Source: Pegea sp. RAD2-039
Taxonomy: Eukaryota; Chordata; Thaliacea; Salpida; Salpidae
Reading direction: 5' to 3'
DNA: 64,000 bases
Assembly (NCBI GenBank): GCA_034620365.1
Contig: JAQGEQ010000020.1
Span: forward strand, 1 to 64,000
In this document: piece by piece, positions 21,201 to 34,299 of the stretch
How the letters are laid out: every line of letters starts with the position of its first letter
Numbering within the stretch: the first letter of the stretch is position 1
The notes under the pieces: model-generated
Told to the model about the DNA's origin: nothing
Seen by the model: the letters and a program-made list of their open reading frames with translations, nothing else
The model's database searches: none
Made by a program: the position numbers and the translations under genes

Positions 21201-24200
21201 TTGATTTTATTTTTTTAAGTGGCTGATAATGCATAAAAAATTACAGAATTAGTGATTTCATGGAATAATATGGTCTTTCGCTGAAAAGTTTTTTTTGGTT
21301 AAATATAATGAAGTAAACATAAATTTCTAAAATTTTATTATAATGCATAGTTTGTAAATTTAAAGCAACATTTCTTATAAGCTTAGTAAAAGGTTATATA
21401 ATGAAGCTGTTTATTATTTTAATTATCTAAAAATGCATTAAAATGAAATGATTATTCTATCAAAATATGTATAGAAAGCATTTAAAGTTTTTTAAATGAA
21501 ATATATCTATTGTAGAATAGATTAAATATTTTATTTAAATTAAACTTTTTTTAAGTTGACCTATTTACTAATTGCTTTGTCATCAATTTAAATTAATCTT
21601 TTAAACTCTACTTCATGAAAAACTATCTTATAAAACAAACAAAGCTAGTCTTATATACAAGAAGATCAAGCAATAAAGTAGCAAAAATTCTACAATATGA
21701 ATGTTTAATTTGCTGAAATAACTGAACGAGTTTACATATTTAGTTTTACATTGTTTGCTTTTCCATTTCAAGTTAGTGTCACATTTCTTACTCTAATAAG
21801 ATTGTATCAATCTTTTTTAGATTACTAGAAGTGTAGCAAAAACGTTTAGAAAATGATTAGTTGAGTACTTTAGCATATTGAACTTTAAAACTTCTTGACC
21901 AGCCAAAGTAAGCCAAGACAACTTTTTCTTATACAAAAATATCATTCTTATTAAGTGTCAAAAACTCGCCTGTTTATATTCTACGAAATATAGAAATTTT
22001 TAAATCAATTTTGTCTTTCGTCTCAGGTTTTTGATTAAATCTATGAAAAAATTAAAATTTTTCAATTAAGCCACAAAATAATTATTGATTTTGAAAAGAC
22101 CAACATAATTAATCTTGTAACATCTGTTACACCATTAATTTACTTTTCAATTTAATTAAAGTATTGATTTAGATTAATAAGTCCTAAAAATAAATCTTTT
22201 GGTTTTACAAGAACTGTTTTTAAAAATATAGTTTAGCTATAGTGTAGTAGATTTACCTTCGACTAACTTTTAATAAAAATGTTATCCTATAAATAGAAAT
22301 TTTCTTAAAAACTAGAAAACAAGTTTATAAATACTTTTCAATTTGTGATGTTATTATAAATTTGTTGATGCTACTGCTTGAATAGATTTATTGGTTTGGA
22401 AACCCACATATTTTTTTGTTACTCTACATATTATAATTTTTAAAACACACTTTTTAAGATATAAAATTTATTATCTGTGTTTAAAAAGTCAAACAATTTG
22501 ACAAGTGGCAACTTTAAGTAGTTTTGAATCTAACTCGTAAATAATTAATTTTTATCGTAAATACTTATGAATGTAAGCCAGAGTAAACATTTTCAACGTA
22601 AGAAAGCTTTTTGAACCATATACAAAGTTAACATCAAATAGTTTTTACAAGATTTTAATTGCTTTCTGACAACAAAACAAGTTTATAATATTCTCAAACA
22701 TCTGTTGCATGAGCTTAAAAAGTTTTGTTTTATAATCGAAAAATTATAAATTAAGTAAAAAGTAGATAGAAAAGCATCGACTATTTCAAGCTTAAATAAA
22801 GTTTGAGAAAAATAGCTTTAAAAGTTAATTAAAACTATTTCTAAAATATAAAATCTTTAATATTTTAGGAATTTTGTTGAAAATTTGTTTATAAATTCAG
22901 AATTTTTGAACTACTTTAGTTGTAAGTTTATACAATAAATAATTTGTTTAATTCTCAATTCATTCATTTTCATCAATAGTTTAAAAACTTATAATTAATT
23001 ATTATTGAATATCATTTAAGTTGAATTGGAAAGTTTAAGAATTAAAATTTGCACAGCGTTTAGATTCTGAGTAAAGACTAAATTACAGCAAATTTTGATT
23101 TTAATTATAAAAATACCAAGAAAGTCGTTGTCACTGACTAAATTGTCACAAACTTCTTAACTTATTTGAGAAAACAATACTCAAATAGTACTGTAAATAA
23201 GAAGAAATTATAGCAACTGACTAAAATAACTATTTATTTAGCATTTATTTTTTAAAAAGAAGTTAGCTGATCAATGAATCAAAAATTTTAATTTTACAAA
23301 TTCATTTCACAATGAAGTATTTTAAACGGTTCCTAGTTTTGAATATATCTCAATTTTGTCAAATTATGTTGATGTGATAACTAAGCACAATTTATTTACT
23401 TATTAGTATATACTTACGACGATAACCATTTTTCGTTATTTCTCTTGAATTTTTCTATCTAGAAAATTCAAGAAATATTTTTCAAGATTATTCTTGCAGC
23501 AATTTAAGTTTGTACCTTACTCCAAAAACAATTTTTTTAATATCATTAACCGTTCAGCCTGAAGCTTGTCTTATTGCTTAATGTTCTTTCCTCTCTTTTT
23601 CATTTTTTATACGTTTGATTTCGACGCAAATCCTACCAAAGCAAAGCAACACAAAAAACCGCTGCAACTAAGACTAAAATTTTTAAATAATTCAAATGCT
23701 TACATGAACAACTTATATGCAAATAATGATCTTTAATTATGATGAATTGTTGAGGTCGGTGGTTGAATCAAACAACTACATCTTTTTAACATTTTTTAAT
23801 TGAATTTTTGACATAATAATTTATTTTAGTAATGTTTTCTGAATGATTTTAATAACTCTTTTTGAAATACTAATGTAAGATCTTTCAAAGTGTATAATTT
23901 ATTTGTTTACATTTATTACACAAAAGGAACCCATATACTGTTTCAAAATGACTAATATCTTGTATTGTCGATAATATAAATGATGCTTGAGAGCTAAATA
24001 AGTTACTAACATGTTTATTACAAAATTTGTAATAAGTAGCTGACGACTGATGACGAAATTACTTCAATTAATCAACTCTTTAAAATATGTATTTGGTTGA
24101 CTTTGGTTCGAATGAATTAATAATAATTATACTTAAGTTATATTCGGTTTTCAAAAAGTAAACATGAAAATATAAAGTTATTTATATTGAGCTGACCATT

Positions 24201-27200
24201 TTAAACAAAGGTTAAACCAAAGTTAACTTTGGGTTTCGATAATTTCTTTATATTAACTTTATTGCTTTTTAAGTAGATAACTTTTAATGGAATCATTGTG
24301 AAGTAAGTCTATTTAGAAAATTTGCGTTTATTAACTTTTTAACTTCATTGGATACAAACTGGAAATCTGTAACAATCTAACAGAAATCTAACAGACCTTA
24401 GTGAACTTTTTAACTAAGCTGCCACTAGCATTTACCTACAAGGTCCATGCAGATATCTATTATGTTACTTTTGGTAGCATAGTTTTACAAACTACTTAAC
24501 TATTGTATGAATAATTGCAACAACTGTTTACCTATAAAATAAAATAGAAAGTATCATCAATTAAAAATTTACAACTTTATAAAAATTGATGATTGATAGT
24601 AATAGTGATCTTCAAATTTTTTGGTTTAAGCAGATAGCTAAAATACTTAGAAACCGATTTGTATACACAAACTTATCTAGTGGTATTTTGAGTTAAAAAA
24701 ACAACTTTAAAAACAGCCATTTGTTATACATGCTAAAATCAATACCATCATCCAGTTTTGAGTTAAAATCTTTGACGTTATTAGAAAAATGAAGTCTTTT
24801 AAAAATAATTAAACTTTTGTTTACTAGGATTTGCACAAAAAACTGCAAAGTATTGTGTGTTGTCTTAACATAATTACCGAAAGGTTGAACAATGAACAAA
24901 TAATTAGAACATATTACATTTAATGGCTAGTCAACAGCATTTCTTAGTCATTACTAAACAAAGTTATGCTCTTAAATAGTCCTGACCACTTTACAACTTA
25001 CTGATTTGGATTGATTTGATATTTTTGAAGTTTCAAAAAATAAATTTATCATTTAGTACAGTTACAATTTCGTTATAAAGTTGAAAGTGTGGAACAAACA
25101 ATTATCAATTTATAAACTTGCACGTTGTACTCGGTTTTTAAGAAAATTAATTTCATTCTGTTTTGTTATGATCTGTATAACCAAATTTCAAGAAGAGAAG
25201 AATTGAACTTTTTAAATAAAAGACCATTGACATATTTTTGTAACAAGCTTTTCTTTTATTTCCAGCATCTAGCATAACTAATTTTGTGATTTAATTTTCT
25301 TTTATGTAATTGTTCACATTTTATTTTATTTATTTAATTCATTGGTAAGCTTAAGACTAGTTCCTACCATGCACCAGTCACATGTAAAAATGAGGAAATC
25401 ACGCTTTTGACAGACAGTAGTAACCTGTTTTAGTAACGTCATATATTTCAACACTTCTGCAGTTTTTACAAACGTAATTATTTATCATAAAAGTTATTAA
25501 AATAATAAAAAACATTAAATTGTAGATTATATTAATACTTTAAGCTGCTGAAAGCTGATGTGTTACATCATATTTGAGATGGACTTCCTCTCTTTGAAAC
25601 TTTGCTTAAATTAGGGCTAAAATAAAACCAGGTTATCACTTACATTTCAAGGCTTTGATTTTTATTCTATTGTCAAACTTACTGACCAAACAAAGTCACG
25701 TTACGAAATATTTTATTCAAAAGGATAAAAACTTTATTTTAAGATGAAGCTTGCAGTGTTACATTTCATTTTAGTAGCAATAACAAATACAAGTTTTGAA
25801 ACTTACGCATACAAGTACAAACTGAAATTTGCTTTAAAATAATACAAGTTGTTGCTTGAATATTTGCTTAGGTTTTGAACTTAAATGGAATGTTTGCCGT
25901 CTGATATCAGTTTGTATAAGAAGATTTTACAAGAGTTGATATTTGACAAACATTTTGTTTGATAGAATATAGAAGAAGATTTAGAACGAACTTGAATTAA
26001 ATACGTGAAAACTTGTGTTTAAAGCTTTTTCTATTATCAAGTTGTTTGTAGGTTGATAAGTGAAGCAACAAAACTGAATTGCTGCAAAGGCTTTGGGCGT
26101 TTCAGGCCAAAGTTCGCTTTTGTAAATAGAACGTTTTTAGTAGTAAATCAACAAACTGAAGCCCACTTAGTATAAAAGACTTGACTTTCTATTCATGTAA
26201 AGTATGGTAGAAAAAAAATAAATGGTAAAATAATTATTATAAACTCAATTCTGTTAATTAAATATAATAAATTGTAAACACAGAAGATTGTGTCTCATTA
26301 CATTTTTTCTGAAGTTTTTTCAATTCTATTAACAGAATTTATAAAAGCTTATAACAGATTTGTTAAAATATTATTCTAAATATTTTAATATATATACCAA
26401 AATATTATTTGTAATTGATAAACGATCGGTTTTGAGATAAAATTATTTATCTTCTCTTGTTTATACTTTATATATTATTGAAATTAATATTTAATAATAT
26501 ATTTTAAACATACTTACTGAACATAGGCCAACATGTTTTAATATAGTTTACGAGTCCATCTTATTATAAAACAAATGTAGAATTTGATTATTGATATTAA
26601 TAAAAGCTTGTAAAAGGAGATAGATGTTTATTGATAACAATTATCTATTAGGTTTTTTAAAAACATAAACATGACTTGCTATCATAAAATTTAATCATGA
26701 AATAAATTATTATACATGTAACCGAAAATTTGTTTGTTTTTGATTATGTTTATTGTTATTTCTATATCCGTTTGTAGTTAAGTTTTTAAACTCAAGAAAA
26801 TATTGCCTTGTAATTAACTTTACACTAAGCTTTCTATAATCTCTTAAGTCTTAGAGTAAAACCATCAATTGTTTTTTTATTACATTTTAATGTAAATCGA
26901 GTTAAAAAAACTGAAATTATTCAACAAAAATTATCGAAATATCTTTTTCTTCAAAGACGAAAAATTATTTTATGAAAATCTGAAAGAATGTTAGATACAA
27001 TAAAAAGTCAAGCATCTAACTTTGTATGTTGTTTAGAATATCTCATAATTGATGTCACATAGCCTCACCCTTCTTGTTGTTTAGATATAATTTGATATTT
27101 TATACATTTATGTTGCCAAATGACGTGAGCAAAACATGAATACAACACAATAAGTCATAAATGCTAGCATCTTCTAATTAACTATTTTGTTAAGTATAGA

Positions 27201-28774
27201 GAAATCAAGCTTGTCAAATAAAATACATGAGTTTTTTTGATATCTATTATTTAGTTAACTTAACAACTAACTCTTGTTCGTTTGAATATATAATTCTTTT
27301 TTAAATTTCCAAACTGAATTGCATTTGTTATACTTTCTTTCAGTTAAATATAACCAGTTTTATGCATAAGTATTTCATAAAAGTTAAGCATGAGTAATAA
27401 ACTAGTTATTACCAAACTTGGTTTTGTATTATTTGTGAAATATAACTATTAAAACTTTAATAAAAAAGCTTCATATTGCAAAAACTGATGAAACTGTTTT
27501 AAAGAATAGTGTTGTGGTAGTTTATTTTTAAACAAACAGATAAATCAGTTTAAAATAACTGCTAAGAAATGAAAAAACGAAAAATTACTCTAAAATAAAC
27601 ATTTGATTTTGCAAAATAGATTTCATCATAAACCATTAATTCTTAAAATTATTCATTAATCCCTAAAAGCAAAAATATAGAATACATTTCTACGCAAAAG
27701 TTAATACAATTTTTTACTTTATTTAATGATTTTTCCTGATAAAGATCATAATGTCATTAGCCCTTTAAAAGAATGCTTGACTGATCAGATAATTATACTA
27801 CAAAATATTGAATTTACATTTTCTTATTAACATTTTTTATAAACTTGATTGAAAGATGAAAATTGATAAATATTTTTGCAAAATTAAACCAGTTTTGCAG
27901 GTTTTATAGCTTACTTTAAAGTTTTTGATAGTTAATTTTATATTTCTAGTCAAGACACTGGTACCGATGAAATACAAAATTAAATATGGCATATATACTT
28001 TGAACCTATTTACTCTACACAGTTGACATAATCTCTAAATATACAACAAATTTTATGCTTAATATCAAGTTAGTTGTATTTGTTAGTTAAAAATAGACAA
28101 ATAACTTGAAACCTGTTTAAATTTTTGCAAGCAAGGTACAATGTGTAATACAAATAAGTAAACAACAATTTTTACTCAGCATTAATAATTACTCAAAATT
28201 TTTTTTAAATATTTATGAGGTTCATTAAACTTGAACAATTAACATAAATTAGAGTAACTTGAAAAATTTAAGAAATATTTTATCTTACAAAAATGGTAAT
28301 TACTTAAAATAATTTTATGTAATTATGATAACTTAAACCGATAAATTTTAATGAGATTTTTTTCAATCAAACAAAAACACATTTGGCCGTTTTTTGCTTC
28401 GGAAATTTTACTAAACACAAATAAATGTGAAGCATATTAGGTTTTTAAGCTTTTTAAGTTCTAATTGTCTATTTTTTACTAAGCTTAAAAGCTCTAATCG
28501 TGATGAGTCTTTAGAATTTATTAAAGTACTAAAAGATTTTTTAACAGATTTGAAAAAGTAAGTATCTCAGAAAGAATTATTTCACTTGAACAATCTCTAA
28601 TGATAATTTCACTGAAAAAGCTTTTTAGAATTGTTGAAATTTTTGAAACCCAGTTATTAAAACTACCAAAATGTTAAAATCAAAACAGCTTCATTTGTCT
28701 AAAGTGTGTGACTTATAATTGGAGCAGATAAGGAACTATGATAGCATTTGTGGTGTGTATGAAGCTGTAAGCAG

Positions 28775-28799
28775 ACGTCATCCATTTGATATGACGTCA
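28775..28799. promoter_or_regulatory. Paired CRE-type sites
   Basis: GACGTCAT at 28775 and ATGACGTCAT at 28791 lie 16 bp apart in otherwise AT-rich DNA. They could be bZIP (CREB/ATF) binding sites. No promoter or gene is seen beside them. Confidence 0.35.
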
Positions 28800-29211
28800 T
28801 TACTATAACTTTTATTCTTTCTATAGGTTATCAAAAAGCGTTACGTTGTAAAAATATAAGAGCAAAAATTTCTTTATAGCTTTAAATTGTTGCAATTATG
28901 CTAACTATTACTTTTATTTAGTTTAGTAAAATTCAAATTATTCTATGTTTAACATAAAAGTGTTTAGTGCATACTTAAACACTAGTTATGAATTCTAAAA
29001 TTTAAAAGCTATTTGGCAAGCATACAAATGGTTTTTAATGGAAAGGCTTAAAACTTAAGTTAACTGTTTATCTACAAACTTTAAAAAAATCATTCTAATA
29101 AAATAGTATTATTTAAATCATTCTATTTAATCTAATTCTAAGCTTAATTTTTACTGATTTTTGCCCATATATGTCCTCTGCATTTCACTGCGCTGCGCTT
29201 TGTTTTTTTTT

Positions 29212-29247
29212 AACATCATCACTCAGAACACATCCTGAGTGGATGTT
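29212..29247. repeat. 13-bp stem hairpin in a G+C-richer patch
   Basis: AACATC-AT-CACTCAG, loop AACACATC, CTGAGTG-GATGTT gives a 6+7 bp stem with a two-base bulge. It is followed by GGCCGAAGCTGGCC (29250-29263), whose GGCCGA-N-GGCC layout recalls 9216-9229, so both may be remnants of one repeat family. Confidence 0.5.
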
Positions 29248-30178
29248 TTGGCCGAAGCTGGCCTTTATAATTATTATTGTTTAATTTCGTTTATTCTACA
29301 ATAACTTAAAGTTTATTCAAATGTAAAGCTTGAGATAATGGCATCATAGCTTTTGGGAATACTCACATAAGTACAAAATTAAAAATTAATTTAACTACAA
29401 TTAGTTTTAAAAATCAGTAACTTGTTTATTGAAATGATTTATTCATCAGTTTTAATTAATAAAGAAAATTAAGCTGAAAACCGTATTTTCTTTTTTACAA
29501 CAGAAAAGAAAAACTTGTTAAGATAAACTTTAGTCGAATCTCTACCGATTATAAAGTGAATAAGAGGTTTGTGAAAAGAATTAAGCTTTTAAAAGTTATA
29601 TTGTTCAAATTTCAAAGCTCCAACTGACATAAGTTTTTTTACGACAAAACAAAGAGTGAGTAAAGTTTTCATGATTTTAAACAGTTGAAAACTAAAAAAG
29701 GAATATGAGAAGTGGTTAATGAAATGAATTGGAAATAAACGTGAAGATTTTTGCTTAATTTACAGTAAAAACTTCAATAAAAAGATTTATTGAGACAATA
29801 ATATAAGTATTTGTAACTCAACTAACCATGCAGAACAATACAAGTTTTGTTTCAATCTTTCACAAATCAAGTCTTGTTTTTGCCAATTTTTGCAGTTTTG
29901 GTATGAATTGGAAAACAATGGATATTTTTTGAAAACCTTTCTACGTCTGATAGTATGTAATAAATATCATTTTTCATCGTTAAAATATGATGTGATCATA
30001 CTGAAATTGATGTATCTTAATGTGCTATCTTTTTACTATTCTAATTTCTTAGCTCAAAGTTCTGACCTTGAAATTTTATTTTCTATATATCAACCAAAAA
30101 CTTATCTGATTTTGATATTCAATCAACACAACCATGAAGTAAGCAGTCAAAAATTTATTTTTCAATTTCAATAATGAC

Positions 30179-31260
30179 AAAAAAGAAGAAAACAAAAAAT
30201 AAAGAAAACAAAAAAATAAAGGAAACAAAAAAGATGACGGAATAAAAAACAACAAAATAACTAATTAGAAGCAAGAAAAAAGAAATCCCCAAGTCGACAG
30301 TGTCATAAAAAGAGTAGAAAAGTAATAACAAAAAAATCCAAAGTCAAACTAGAGGGAGATAATCAATGAGAAGAAGATTGTACTTCTGCCTACATCATCA
30401 TAGCAACATGGCTTCATAGATTGGGAATTACTGAAAGGAGCAAGTTACTTTATTAATGTCTCAAGATAGAAGACATTGAAACATGAAAGCAAGAAATCTA
30501 TACAAGTCTTCTTGGTGAAAGTCGACTGCAGTAGAATTTTACTTATTGTTTGTTGTCTGAGGCAATTAATAAGAAGTTATCTGTCCAAGAGCTAGATAAA
30601 TGTAATCTACATCTTCATCAAAAATGGCAGCTTCGCTAGCGCTTTTAAGGTTTAAGAGGCAAAGGATGAGATCTTAAATCTTACTTCAGTTTCATATCCG
30701 AAGAGTTTGTCAAAAACATTTAACAAAAACGGCTAAAAAAGAAGAAAAATAAAAGAAAAAAGTAGATTCACCATGCCTGACGTGATACATTTATATGGAT
30801 GTAGACGAATCAGTTTCAAATAAAAAGTTCTACAAGATGTAGATACTGAAAAGAAAATAGGGAAAAAGTCTTATTTTGAGTAAACTGATGTTGCTGATGA
30901 GCTGGCAGTGATGTCTGCTGGTTCGAAGAGCCTTAAGAAGGTCGTTCGAAAGTAGAGAGTACAGATCCTTCATTTGGTGTTTTTAAAACAAAACTTCATC
31001 AGCTTGGGTTCATAAGGATTCCAACATGATTAGGAGCACAGAAGGAAGAAAGTCTTATTTAAAGAGGAAGATTTAAAAGTAGTTTAAAAATTGTAAACTG
31101 CCTAAAAGTTTAAAGAGAAATCTCACGAGAAATTAAGTTCATTCATGTCATTTCTAAATTAAATTCCAATAAGTATCATGAAGGGTAAGAGTAGATGAAA
31201 GAGAAGTTATAGGGAGCAAAGTTATCAAATGTTAAGGTCTACGAGACCACAGAAATCACC
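30179..31260 (+). other. Purine-rich, coding-like broken stretch
   Basis: The first 60 bp hold three short A-rich tandem units (AAATAAAG plus AAACAAAA type). The rest is purine-biased and reads like a decayed gene on the plus strand, with short open pieces in shifting frames: AINKKLSVQELDKCNLHLHQ (near 30560-30620), TDVADELAVMSAGSKSLKKV (near 30885-30945) and PSFGVFKTKLHQLGF (near 30968-31013), broken by stops. I do not recognise the family, and chance open pieces in purine-rich DNA remain possible. Confidence 0.3.
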
Positions 31261-31317
31261 AGCACTCATTTGCTAAGAGAATAGCGTGACATGACGCGTG
31301 CATCACACCACCTTTAG

Positions 31318-31331
31318 CGATGACGTCATCG
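31318..31331. repeat. 14-bp perfect palindrome with a CRE core
   Basis: CGATGACGTCATCG, 40 bp past the stop codon of the minus-strand GTPase gene. It is the longest of the window's TGACGTCA palindromes. Confidence 0.6.
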
Positions 31332-31370
31332 TAGCTTATTGTCTTTTTTTGAGTGAGCTGCGTCGGTTAG

Positions 31371-33961
31371 TCAAAATGAAGCGCTTCGCAAACGAGTGTA
31401 GTCGAATGAGAAGGGCAGGCAACGAGCAAAGGGACTAGAACTTCCGGCAGAAGAATAAGCTCGTTTTCGGGGGCTACAACCGCCACAGGCAGCAGTTTTA
31501 GAAACTATTTCACGCCATATACTTAAAAAGACCACGTCCCTGTCTTGGCAAGTTTTCACTGAGCTTGCGTCCAAAAGCTCATCGTTCCATGGTTCCAGCT
31601 CACAGCGATAGTTGTTGACTAGTTTGGGCTTACAAATTTGCCAATCATCTTTATTGGAGCGATCTAAAAACTTTTGTTTGCGTTTTGGATGAGATTGGAG
31701 CTCTAGTTTGAAGCAAAGACTTTCGAGATTGTATTCATCAAATGATTCTTTTTTCTTTGCGATCAGTTCATTTTCACAGATTGTGTCTGATTTTGTTACC
31801 ACGGATATAATAGGAACATCTGATGAAAAAAAAAAAATTTTAGTTGTGTGTCCCACTGATTTCATCTTCGTTATTTAAATGCATAAAGTATAAGTAGATT
31901 ATGTTCCTAATATGATCAGCAAACGAGACGATAACAAATGCAGCAAACTACTCTTAATTGCAGCATTTTTCTCAGCAAGCTGCAACCTATGTTGTTTTTC
32001 TCTTTATTTCTCTGAATAAACAGGGAAAATTCGAGAGAGTTTGTTGGAGAGAAGGAAAAAATGGAAAAGGTTTTTTGCGCATTCAATTTTCCTCTTACTT
32101 TATTCTGTTTTTGACCGCTTCGTTTTTAGCTCTTAAGAAGGCCGGTAAACAAGTTTTAGTCGCTAACGGGAAAAATAAAAAATAAGAAATTGCTTCGCTG
32201 AAGATACCGGCAACAGTTGGCACAAATGAAAGAACCTACCATTCAAGATATTAAAAATTAAGAAATTAAGAGAGGACATAAAGCAGTTTTTCTCTGTAAC
32301 AACTTGCTTTTTTAACACGTTATGAAAAAACGACTTTTTCAGCTTAAATTCACCTGATTTATCTCTATAAAAACTTTCATAAGTCAGTAAGTCAATTGTC
32401 CAAAGTTTTACCTCATTTCAATGCTATTATTCAACGACTGGCGCTATCAAACATAAACAACGAACAGATGTTGCAATGCAAATAGTGGATTGAGAAATCA
32501 TAGGACTGATAAAATTGTGAAATACCTAAAGTTTATTGTTCTCATAGAAATGACGTAACTCGAAAAAAACAACTGGTTACACCTTATTATCTCAACGAGC
32601 TCATTTGCAACTTGCATTTAAGAGGTTTTGGACAAAATTCGAGTGCCATCAACAAACATAAGTCAAAAACAGCAAAAAGCAAAATGAAATTACCACGTGT
32701 CAACGTTTAAAGAGAAAAATTTTTACTTATTAAGCTGAGTGAAGGAATATTGATAACAAAATTGAAGCATTTATTTGATAAATTTGTTTTATCTTTTTTC
32801 AAACTTCTTCTAAAAACTCAACTAACCTTTCACGATTTAAATAATTTGAATTTAACGAAACTTGACTTACTGCTTATGCAAACAATCTTTGAGGAGTTGA
32901 GAGCTTGTGCAAGAAGTCCCATAAGACGGACTTCAGGTTTCTTACAAACATCAGATACATATAGAACCATATCTATACGTCTATGTGGATTGCTGACTCT
33001 ATGGTAGCGTTTCTTGATGGTTTCTTTTGGCATCAGAAGCACAACAGGGATACATTTAGGGGGTATACGGCCTTCAAGGACATAACGGAGAATAAGGATT
33101 GCGTGTTCATCTTCATGTATGCCCTCGAAGCCCCGGGTGTCACAAAAGATAACTTTGCCCCCAGTACCACGGTTGTTGAACATCACACATTCGTCTATGA
33201 TGTGATTACGGCCTGGCGCTAATTTGGCACATTCTTTAAATTTTTGGTCAAGCGCCATTTTCATTGAGTTGATAAGTGAAGATTTTCCTGAAGAAATAAA
33301 AATATTTTTGAAAATTTTGTACTTTGATGTTATCTTACTGAGTTTAATGTTAAAAACAGTTTTCTTATTTTCAAAAGTTAAAAAAAACTTTAGACCTTCT
33401 TTATTAAGAAAGTGGCAAATATTTTTTGTTTTTTTAACTTCTAAGCAGCTTTTGCAGCTAAACAATTAACAAGAACTGTAGCTATTAAAGCATTCACGTC
33501 ATTTCTAAAACAGGAAGATTAAATGTTGCGCAATGGAGTTCTCTCATTTTGCTCTCTCATTCGTATTCGTGCGAAACGAATGGTAGCAAGCATGGAACTT
33601 CATTAATTTCGCAACACCCTTAACCATTTGAACTTGCTTTAAGCTTATCATTTACGCTATAATCTTACAAAAGTAGAACAGCAATAAACTTCAACTTACC
33701 GGCACCACTTCCACCCACAACTAATACGTTCAGATTAGTATTTAAGTGGCTCAAACAGTTTCGAATTACACCTCGAGTTCTTTCATTCATATCTGTTGCT
33801 TTTTGTACCCGAAGCCTTTGCTGCTGAGTAGTTGAATCCAATTCTACGGCTGCTGGCTTATGGTTAGGCTCAGCTATATTATGGTTCAAATCCAAATTAT
33901 TGAACTGTTCTTCTGCTTCATGAACAGCAGTTAGAAGATGAGATGATTGCTGAGGAGCCAT
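31371..33961 (-). CDS. P-loop GTPase of unknown role, three exons
   Basis: Joined exons 33961-33700, 33287-32871 and 31819-31371 give a 375-residue protein. Both junctions have GT-AG ends and matching phase 1. Exon 1 encodes a Gln/Asn-rich N terminus and ends inside the P-loop; the joined motif GGSGAGKS (83-90) is complete only after splicing. Exon 2 gives the G2/G3 region with NNRGTGGK (125-132) and CDTRGF (DTRG at 137-140). Exon 3 starts at the G4 strand, PIISVVTKSD (TKSD 235-238). Order and spacing fit a TRAFAC-type GTPase; immune-type animal GTPases (IFI44, GIMAP or IRG-like) are possible relatives, but I cannot assign one. The C-terminal 45 residues are Ser/Arg/Ala-rich with no domain seen. 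No membrane segment is evident. The ATG lies in ACAAGAATGG. Introns of 412 and 1051 bp are much longer than those in the delta-COP/VWA8 relic. Confidence 0.75.
33523..33619. repeat. 97-bp foldback in GTPase intron 1
   Basis: An imperfect inverted repeat with about 35 paired bases: TGTTGCG (33524-33530) with CGCAACA (33610-33616), AATGGAGTTC (33532-33541) with GAACTTCATT (33595-33604, one G-U), TTGCT (33549-33553) with AGCAA (33585-33589), and CATTCGT (33558-33564) with ACGAATG (33576-33582). Both ends are flanked by TTAA. It could be a small foldback transposon or an intronic microRNA-like precursor. Confidence 0.6.
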
Positions 33962-34114
33962 TCTTGACAAATGTTTCTTTACTGTGCTAAGCTTTCAAGA
34001 TCTTTTCTATTTTCTATATGCACGTTTTATGCCTCGTTTTTCGGCTTTCTACCACGCTAAACCCTCATCAGAAGAAGCTTTAAAACGACTGTAGCCTAAA
34101 GGCTGACTGCCCTC

Positions 34115-34122
34115 CTTTTATA
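34115..34122 (-). promoter_or_regulatory. TATA box of the GTPase gene
   Basis: The minus strand reads TATAAAAG in the context CATATAAAAGGAGGG, about 155 bp upstream of the ATG. This predicts transcription start near 34085-34090 and a 5' UTR of about 125 nt. The interval also has AGCCTAAAGGCT, a small inverted repeat (34093-34104). Confidence 0.6.
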
Positions 34123-34299
34123 TGCTGGTAGCTGGCCTCAAACAAAAAAAATAGAAAAAGGCAGCACGCAACAGCTCTCCTAGTGTTACTGTGCGCTGCG
34201 CATAAGGCTTATCTATCACGCCGGCTTTAGAGCAGCTATAATCGCAAGCCACCAGTGTGTTGTGCCGAACAACTTGTTTTCAAAAACTTATTATTTTTT

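Larger units (their letters stand above)
14160..29880. other. 15.7-kb gene-poor AT-rich region
   Basis: No ORF with recognisable homology. Short frames near 14162-14347 and 14909-15223 on the minus strand are Lys-rich and look like chance frames in AT-rich DNA. A nested hairpin, a 15-bp tandem repeat, a short hairpin and a paired CRE-type site are listed separately. The rest is unremarkable AT-rich sequence with T- and A-runs. Confidence 0.5.

Noticed and set aside
31958..32185. 75-codon plus-strand frame inside GTPase intron 2
   Set aside because: No domain or family resemblance and low-complexity composition; likely a chance frame.
32983..33222. Plus-strand frames over 32750-33469
   Set aside because: They are antisense to GTPase exon 2 and its intron; the minus strand carries the P-loop and DTRG motifs.
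33523..33619. Calling the foldback a piggyBac MITE because of TTAA flanks
   Set aside because: The ends do not show the usual inward CCC...GGG order of piggyBac termini, and TTAA is common in AT-rich DNA, so the class is left open.
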